DNA of 58,622 bases from JAAYZB01 sp035379945. GTDB taxonomy: Bacteria > Bacillota_I > Bacilli_A > Izemoplasmatales > Hujiaoplasmataceae. The notes beneath the pieces are model-generated. The model searched no databases, had not been told where the DNA came from, and saw nothing but the letters and a program-made list of their open reading frames with translations. Shown in pieces: positions 53,976 through 58,622 of the stretch; the stretch's first letter is position 1, and each line of letters begins with the position of its first letter. Made by a program: the position numbers and the translations under genes. The stretch lies in assembly GCA_035379945.1 (NCBI GenBank), contig DAOSWG010000010.1, positions 1-58,622 on the forward strand, written 5' to 3'.

Positions 53976-54055
53976 GCCGTAAATAGCAAAACTAGCGAAA
54001 GCTAGTGACGCAAAGCTATAGGGCCTTCGTAAAAGATGGTAGCCAGTTGCCGTTG
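53976..54055 (+). ncRNA. Cyclic di-GMP-I riboswitch (GEMM)
   Basis: The aptamer shows the GEMM-I features in order: AGCAAA, stem ACTAGC-GAAA-GCTAGT with the GAAA tetraloop, the conserved GACGCAAAGC, then GGGCC...TTCG...ATGGTAGCC and GTTGCC. The tetraloop and the GGCC/ATGG receptor are in the expected places. It is about 80 nt and begins right after a consensus promoter. Ligand binding should change folding of the terminator at 54049. Known GEMM-I switches bind c-di-GMP; the regulated genes here are surface proteins. Confidence 0.92.
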
Positions 54056-54080
54056 TCTGTAAAGACGAGGGCGTTTTTTT
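54049..54080 (+). terminator. riboswitch expression-platform terminator
   Basis: GCCGTTGTCT-GTAA-AGACGAGGGC (nine of ten pairs) followed by TTTTTTT. Its first bases GCC are the last conserved aptamer bases, so aptamer and terminator exclude each other. This fits an ON switch (c-di-GMP permits read-through), by inference. Confidence 0.85.
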
Positions 54081-54110
54081 ATTTCCAGGGCTGAATTATC
54101 CTTTGAAATA

Positions 54111-54143
54111 AAAAAATGCCGTCGATGGACAATGGCGTTTTTT
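54111..54143 (+). terminator. second terminator-like hairpin in the leader
   Basis: AAAAAATGCC-(13-nt loop with GTC/GAC)-GGCGTTTTTT. It lies 30 bp after the riboswitch terminator and 67 bp before the next start codon. Whether it is constitutive, regulated or from a second arrangement is not clear. Confidence 0.6.
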
Positions 54144-54209
54144 CTAAAAAGACGCGCTCAAAGTATTTTCTTTTTCTAATTGACATTTACGGAAAGCGAG
54201 GGATCGGAT

Positions 54210-54893
54210 ATGAATACAGCCAGCCTGAAAAGACAAGTTTTTTTGTCGTTTATCCTGGCAATATTCTCACTTTGCATGTTTGTTTTCGCAACCTATGCCT
54301 GGTTTACGGGAAAATACCAGACCGTTTTCAACGCGGAAATGGGATTTGTGCAAGCCGATCTCGATGTCTACTTCATGGATGAATACGACAACCGGGTCGA
54401 AGCGACCGAAGTCGAGATCGCCGAAGGCGTCTACAAACCCGGTGTGTATCTGATCAATGTCGTAAGCAGTTCCGCAGACAACCATTTTGAAAACTTGCGG
54501 ATTTGTGTCAATGTGTCGAGCGATGTGGAAACATATATCAGGGTGAAAATATACGAGCAGCTCACTTTGACATACGAAAATTATGACGGATCCCTGACGG
54601 AATTGTCGGTGCTGACGGACGGATACATGGCGTTTAACTATGATTTCGACAATTGGTATGACAACCGCATCATGGATGATTACATTTACTACAAGTACCC
54701 GGTTGAAAGGATCAATTCATCGACGCCTTTGGAAGTCGGACTGATCACTTCGTATTTCACCGGTGAAAATTTTGCCAATTATTCTCCCGGATATTCTCTC
54801 CAGATCGGGTTTTCCATCGAAGCCGTCCAAGCAGACGGCGGTCCGGAAAACGTCTGGAATCTGCCGACCCCTCCTTGGGGATCGACCTGGTAA
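54210..54893 (+). CDS. SipW-type secreted protein under riboswitch control
   Basis: 227 residues from ATG 54210, with GCGAGGGA upstream; an upstream TTG at 54180 has no ribosome site. N-terminus MNTASLKRQVFLSFILAIFS, hydrophobic core ending MFVFATYAWFTG, the T-x-A-W-F pattern of SipW-processed TasA/camelysin-like proteins. The mature part is acidic, beta-strand-like (YKPGVYLINVVSS) and has no catalytic motif. It is followed after 15 bp by the giant GLUG-like gene. Likely a matrix or filament subunit, inferred from its N-terminus and context. No SipW signal peptidase gene is in the window. Confidence 0.82.
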   Translation: MNTASLKRQVFLSFILAIFSLCMFVFATYAWFTGKYQTVFNAEMGFVQADLDVYFMDEYDNRVEATEVEIAEGVYKPGVYLINVVSSSADNHFENLRICVNVSSDVETYIRVKIYEQLTLTYENYDGSLTELSVLTDGYMAFNYDFDNWYDNRIMDDYIYYKYPVERINSSTPLEVGLITSYFTGENFANYSPGYSLQIGFSIEAVQADGGPENVWNLPTPPWGSTW

Positions 54894-54908
54894 TCGAGGT
54901 GAGTTATC

Positions 54909-57900
54909 ATGCGTAGAAAGATAGCCATCAATAACGGAATCAGGCGGTTCATTTCTCTTGCGCTCGTTCTTTTGACGACGTTTGCCGGATTGAGCCTTTT
55001 TGTCGATCCCGCTTCTGCCATCGGAAGCAGTCATTCGATTTATGGCGATATCCAAGCATTTGATGGAACCTACAGTTGGGAAACCACTCTCGATCCCCAG
55101 AGTTCGAGCGATGATTACATAACATATACGGACTATCGCGAAAATTACTGCACCGCAGCGGCTACCGTGGCGGCTTGCATCGCAGCTGCCGACGGCAAGA
55201 TCATCAGGATCGACACGGCGGAAGAACTCTATTGGTTTTCCATGGATGTGTCGTACGAATACATATACCAATCCGACAATCCGGCGGAGAATGTCAAACT
55301 TTCCCCGGAAAAAATCGCCGTTTTGCTTTCGCTTGACTATGTGCTCGGCAACAACATCGACTATTCCGAAGTCGGGGCCAAGATGTTTGTTCCGGTCGGG
55401 TATGCTTTCTATGATTCGGAAAATGTCTGGCACCAAAACCTGTTCACGGGGACATTCGACGGACAGGGATTCGTCATATCCAATCTGTATGTTGCCGGTT
55501 ATGATTATGTGACAACAACGGAAATGGTCGATGACGAACCCGTTGATTTGGCCCTTTCCCCGTATTACACCATGTTCACTATCAACCAGGGGACGATTTG
55601 CAATCTGGGACTATACGATCCGACCCTGGAACTTTTGGATTTGCATATCAATATCACCAAGGTTTCCAATCTTGTCGGTTTGAATGAAGGCGTCGTGGAC
55701 CATGTTTTTGTCTATGACGACCGTACAGACGTTCTGGAAGCCGGAATCAGGTACAAAGTCGGAACCTCGAGCGAAGACTTTGAAGCCGCCGGAATCGTCC
55801 ATACGAATTCCGGCACCTTCACAAATTCCTATTACGTGTCCAAGGTGGTCGTGAACGGTTCTTATATCAACAAGTTCGACAGTCAGCCGGTTCTTTACGC
55901 CAATACCGGCACCATCGGCAATCTTGTCTATGATTCCGATGTATATCTTTTGGTGGTCACGGTCGGAACACAGACTTTCACGGTGGCGACTCCGAACGCC
56001 TATGCTTCCGGTGAAACCACAGCGGTTTTGAAATCCACGTCCTCGACCTTGAACCAGACTGCCAACCACTGGTATTTTTATCCGAACGATTCCTATCCGC
56101 TCGCTCAGGGGCTCGAATATGACGACACAAACGATGTGTTCGTGATTTCCGATGCGATCGACATGTGTGTTTTCTCCCGACTGATATCCTTCTTGTCGAC
56201 TTACAACGGAGTGACCTACGGCCATTCCGATTATGTTTTGTCCAACAGTATCGACATGGGGACCATCAGTCCGGACGCTTATATGACGCCATCGGCTACT
56301 TTTTACGGTTCGCTTTCCGGATACAACGCCTCCGGTTCGGATTTGGGCGACAATTATTACATATTCAATCTCAACATCACGGAAGGAACGATCAGGGGCG
56401 GCGCGTATTATGCCGGACTTTTCAGCATTCTCGGTTCAGGTAGCGTCATATCCGATCTGAACATCACCCAATCGGAGATCAGCCTGACCGATACCGAAGC
56501 CAGCTATTCCAAGATATTCTATGTTGGTATTCTTTCCGGCAGATTGTCAGCCGGTTTGATCGAGGATGTCCAGACCGACGCCGATATCGATCTCGGTACC
56601 AATGCCATCGGCATGACCTATGCCGGCGGGCTCGTCGGCCAGGCTTCCGGCACCATCAACAGGGTTTCGGTTTCCGGAACCATGGATTTCAATTCCCATG
56701 TGTATGATTCTGAATACAGTGTCAATCCGACTTTCTATATCGGAGGCGTGATCGGCGGAGCCGATGCTGCCACCCTGACTGCGGAAAGCCTTGTGAACCA
56801 TTCGGCAATCTACGGTTTCGGCACCGCTTCGGAGTTTTCGCTCGCAAGTGGCGTTTCCGCGATCCAGGTCGCCGTCGGCGGCGTGGTTGGTTATATATAC
56901 AATACGACTTCCGTTTATCACAATTTCGTAAGCATTGCCAACTTCGGCGATATCTTTCTTGATAGCGTCATCAACACCGTAGGATTGCCTTCGAGCCAAA
57001 AAGCTGGCGGAGTTTTCGGTTTGTTATCCGGACTTTCCCCGGTGCTTGAAAGTTCCGGCACATATAAATTCGCCAGTTTCTACAACGAAGGCGATATCAA
57101 TGCTTCCTATGCTTCCGGCACGTCTCAGATATATGCCGCCGGAATCGGAGTCTCCGATTCGACGGAGGCCGTGGAATATGCGATGATGTACAATCACGGA
57201 GCCTTTTCATATAACACTACAGGAGCCAGTTATTCCGATCAGCTGTTCAAATATACCGGAACTATCTATGATATCGGATCGTACTCCGTGACGCTTTCCC
57301 GCGTCTACAATTACAGCAATTTCACTTATGCTTCCAACTATTATACGGAAATTTCTCCGCTCTATTATTCGGAAAACGACAATGCTACCCTGATAAGATA
57401 TTCCGCCAACTACGGGAATGTCTATTTCATGACATCGTCCGCAACGACGACGATAAACCTTGCATCTGGTTTGTCGGTGAGCGGGATTACGACTTGCGAC
57501 AACGTCAGTTTGCAAAATGTTTCGAACACCGGAAACATTACGCTTGTCAATGTCAATACAGGATCTAACACCATCCATGTCTCCGGAATGCTTTGCACGC
57601 TTTCGGACGGAGATTTCATCAAGAATTCGCTCAACAAGGGCAACGTGGTCGTTGCCGATATCGCCGGCAGTGGCAACATCTTCATTTCCGGAATCGTGAA
57701 CACTAACGATTCCGGTGATCTTGACGATCCGGAACAATCGACAACTCAGCCGATTGCGACGGAAGGAGTAATCAATTCGATCAATTACGGAAGCATAAAG
57801 ACTTCCTATGACGTGTCCCATTATGGTATCAACGGAACCGGAAACACTTTCATAGGTGGAATTGCCACCCTGAATACCGGTTCGATCCAGGACAGTGCCA

Positions 57901-58622
57901 ATCTTGGCGATATCGGAGCATACAATTCTTCGACGAGCGGTACGGCGACTTTTGACACCAGCACTTATTATGCCGGTCTTGTGACCGGTTATACGGCCGG
58001 TGTGGTCGTGGGCGGCATCGTCGGTATCGTCATTTCGGGAACGTCCCGGATCTACGATACCGCCAACAACGGCGATATCATCGCCATCAGCTATCGTTTT
58101 TCACGCTCTGGCGGCATTCTCGGCGTTTGTCTTTATGACGAAGCCGATTCCGGCGGAATTACTTCCGGAATGGGACTGACTAACGATATCGAGGACTCGG
58201 TTTTGATGAACGGACTCAATTTCGGGGATGTTTCCGCTCTTACCCATATCATCGGTGTATATTCGACTACGCTTTATTCGGAAACATTCGCCATGCGTTA
58301 CGGATCGGGAAGTCCTTATCTGAGCGGGCAGTCGATATCGATATCGACAGTCGTCGGAAGCAGTGAACGTCCACAGATCAACGCTTCGGCGGGGGGCGTC
58401 ATCGGTTATGGCCTTTCCGTCATGAGAAACATGTTGAATCACGGAACAATCTCTTCAACCGACGTGGCCGGCGGCATCGTCGGCGCCACCTATGTCCTCG
58501 GCGGAGCCTATTCGCCTTATCCGGTGACATATGTCGATATATCCACTGCCATCAACTACGGCGATATCAAGGCGGTTCCCGCCGCCAATGTCATGGGTTC
58601 TGGCAGCAATGTCGATCCATAT
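54909..58622 (+). CDS. Giant GLUG-like repeat surface protein (3' end outside window)
   Basis: More than 1238 residues, open to the window end. GAGGTGAG precedes ATG 54909. A normal signal peptide (MRRKIA, hydrophobic LALVLLTTFAGLSLF, cleavage after ASA near residue 37) is followed by a long region of GLUG-type and related beta-helix repeats: GTFDGQGFVISNLYV, NSGTF, AGGLVGQASGTINRVSVSG, GGVIGG, NYGNVYF, NYGSIKT and INYGDIK. Such proteins are large secreted adhesins. Cell-wall sorting or other C-terminal signals cannot be seen. Forms an operon with 54210-54893 under the c-di-GMP riboswitch. Ser/Thr/Tyr/Gly-rich throughout. Confidence 0.88.
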   Translation, partial: MRRKIAINNGIRRFISLALVLLTTFAGLSLFVDPASAIGSSHSIYGDIQAFDGTYSWETTLDPQSSSDDYITYTDYRENYCTAAATVAACIAAADGKIIRIDTAEELYWFSMDVSYEYIYQSDNPAENVKLSPEKIAVLLSLDYVLGNNIDYSEVGAKMFVPVGYAFYDSENVWHQNLFTGTFDGQGFVISNLYVAGYDYVTTTEMVDDEPVDLALSPYYTMFTINQGTICNLGLYDPTLELLDLHINITKVSNLVGLNEGVVDHVFVYDDRTDVLEAGIRYKVGTSSEDFEAAGIVHTNSGTFTNSYYVSKVVVNGSYINKFDSQPVLYANTGTIGNLVYDSDVYLLVVTVGTQTFTVATPNAYASGETTAVLKSTSSTLNQTANHWYFYPNDSYPLAQGLEYDDTNDVFVISDAIDMCVFSRLISFLSTYNGVTYGHSDYVLSNSIDMGTISPDAYMTPSATFYGSLSGYNASGSDLGDNYYIFNLNITEGTIRGGAYYAGLFSILGSGSVISDLNITQSEISLTDTEASYSKIFYVGILSGRLSAGLIEDVQTDADIDLGTNAIGMTYAGGLVGQASGTINRVSVSGTMDFNSHVYDSEYSVNPTFYIGGVIGGADAATLTAESLVNHSAIYGFGTASEFSLASGVSAIQVAVGGVVGYIYNTTSVYHNFVSIANFGDIFLDSVINTVGLPSSQKAGGVFGLLSGLSPVLESSGTYKFASFYNEGDINASYASGTSQIYAAGIGVSDSTEAVEYAMMYNHGAFSYNTTGASYSDQLFKYTGTIYDIGSYSVTLSRVYNYSNFTYASNYYTEISPLYYSENDNATLIRYSANYGNVYFMTSSATTTINLASGLSVSGITTCDNVSLQNVSNTGNITLVNVNTGSNTIHVSGMLCTLSDGDFIKNSLNKGNVVVADIAGSGNIFISGIVNTNDSGDLDDPEQSTTQPIATEGVINSINYGSIKTSYDVSHYGINGTGNTFIGGIATLNTGSIQDSANLGDIGAYNSSTSGTATFDTSTYYAGLVTGYTAGVVVGGIVGIVISGTSRIYDTANNGDIIAISYRFSRSGGILGVCLYDEADSGGITSGMGLTNDIEDSVLMNGLNFGDVSALTHIIGVYSTTLYSETFAMRYGSGSPYLSGQSISISTVVGSSERPQINASAGGVIGYGLSVMRNMLNHGTISSTDVAGGIVGATYVLGGAYSPYPVTYVDISTAINYGDIKAVPAANVMGSGSNVDPY

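Overview
The window looks like a bacterial scaffold from a low-to-mid GC Gram-positive lineage (Bacilli/Tenericutes-type, for example Izemoplasmatales or an Erysipelotrichia-like relative). This is an inference from gene content: YlbG, YhaM, KhpA, DUF1146, the rpsP context, SipW-type secreted proteins, BspA-like LRR lipoproteins, NusG-II/ApbE/Gx proteins, strong AGGAGG Shine-Dalgarno sites and many extended -10 promoters. TGA is used as a normal stop, so this is not a code-4 Mollicute. Two runs of 100 N mark scaffold gaps.

Layout. 1-2400: 3' part of an rRNA operon (23S, 5S, tRNA-Asn, tRNA-Glu). 2.6-8.7 kb: a rifampin-phosphotransferase/PEP-synthase-like enzyme with a paired upstream protein, a PfkB kinase, and a PadR regulator with a HAAS/DUF4097 protein. 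8.9-12.4 kb: a membrane metallophosphoesterase, then gltX with a tRNA-Glu(CTC) only 6 bp downstream. 12.4-20.1 kb: a large mosaic surface lipoprotein, a membrane diguanylate cyclase (GGDEF), a TM2-SHOCT protein and an AEC transporter. 20.1-25.4 kb: a VOC protein, a tRNA-Arg/Pro/Cys cluster, then an accessory-looking stretch (DUF4143 ATPase preceded by a 33-bp periodic repeat array, an AT-rich alpha/beta hydrolase, a lipoprotein with an apparent ATT start, an APH-type kinase). 25.4-28.6 kb: an MFS transporter-GH2 operon. 28.6-31.5 kb: a minus-strand operon of two SipW-type surface proteins. 31.7-36.7 kb: ATL, a CMD protein, a phosphoesterase, a flavodiiron protein, fructokinase and peptide deformylase. 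36.8-50.3 kb: mostly housekeeping and glycogen genes (debranching enzyme, RsuA, YlbG, S16, KhpA, DUF523, a DegV gene with a nonsense codon, Gx transporter, ApbE, NusG-II, DUF1146, YigZ, CCA transferase, pullulanase, YhaM, PfkB). 50.4-58.6 kb: a cell-surface locus.

The most interesting candidate system is the right end. A consensus TTGACA-17-TATAAT promoter drives a clear cyclic-di-GMP-I (GEMM) riboswitch with a terminator whose 5' arm overlaps the aptamer. Downstream lie a SipW-type small secreted protein and a giant GLUG-like repeat protein that runs off the window. A large membrane-anchored protein with foldase-like features is divergently transcribed on the other side. The operon at 28.6-31.4 kb has a similar gene pair, and the window also encodes a diguanylate cyclase without an inhibitory site. 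Together they suggest a c-di-GMP-controlled surface-structure (filament or adhesin) system. The link is inferred from sequence alone.

Other points of note are a DegV gene broken by one TAA, two genes whose best-placed start codons are ATT and ATC, a scaffold gap flanked by the same 55 bp on both sides (an assembly artefact), and a gene split by the second gap.
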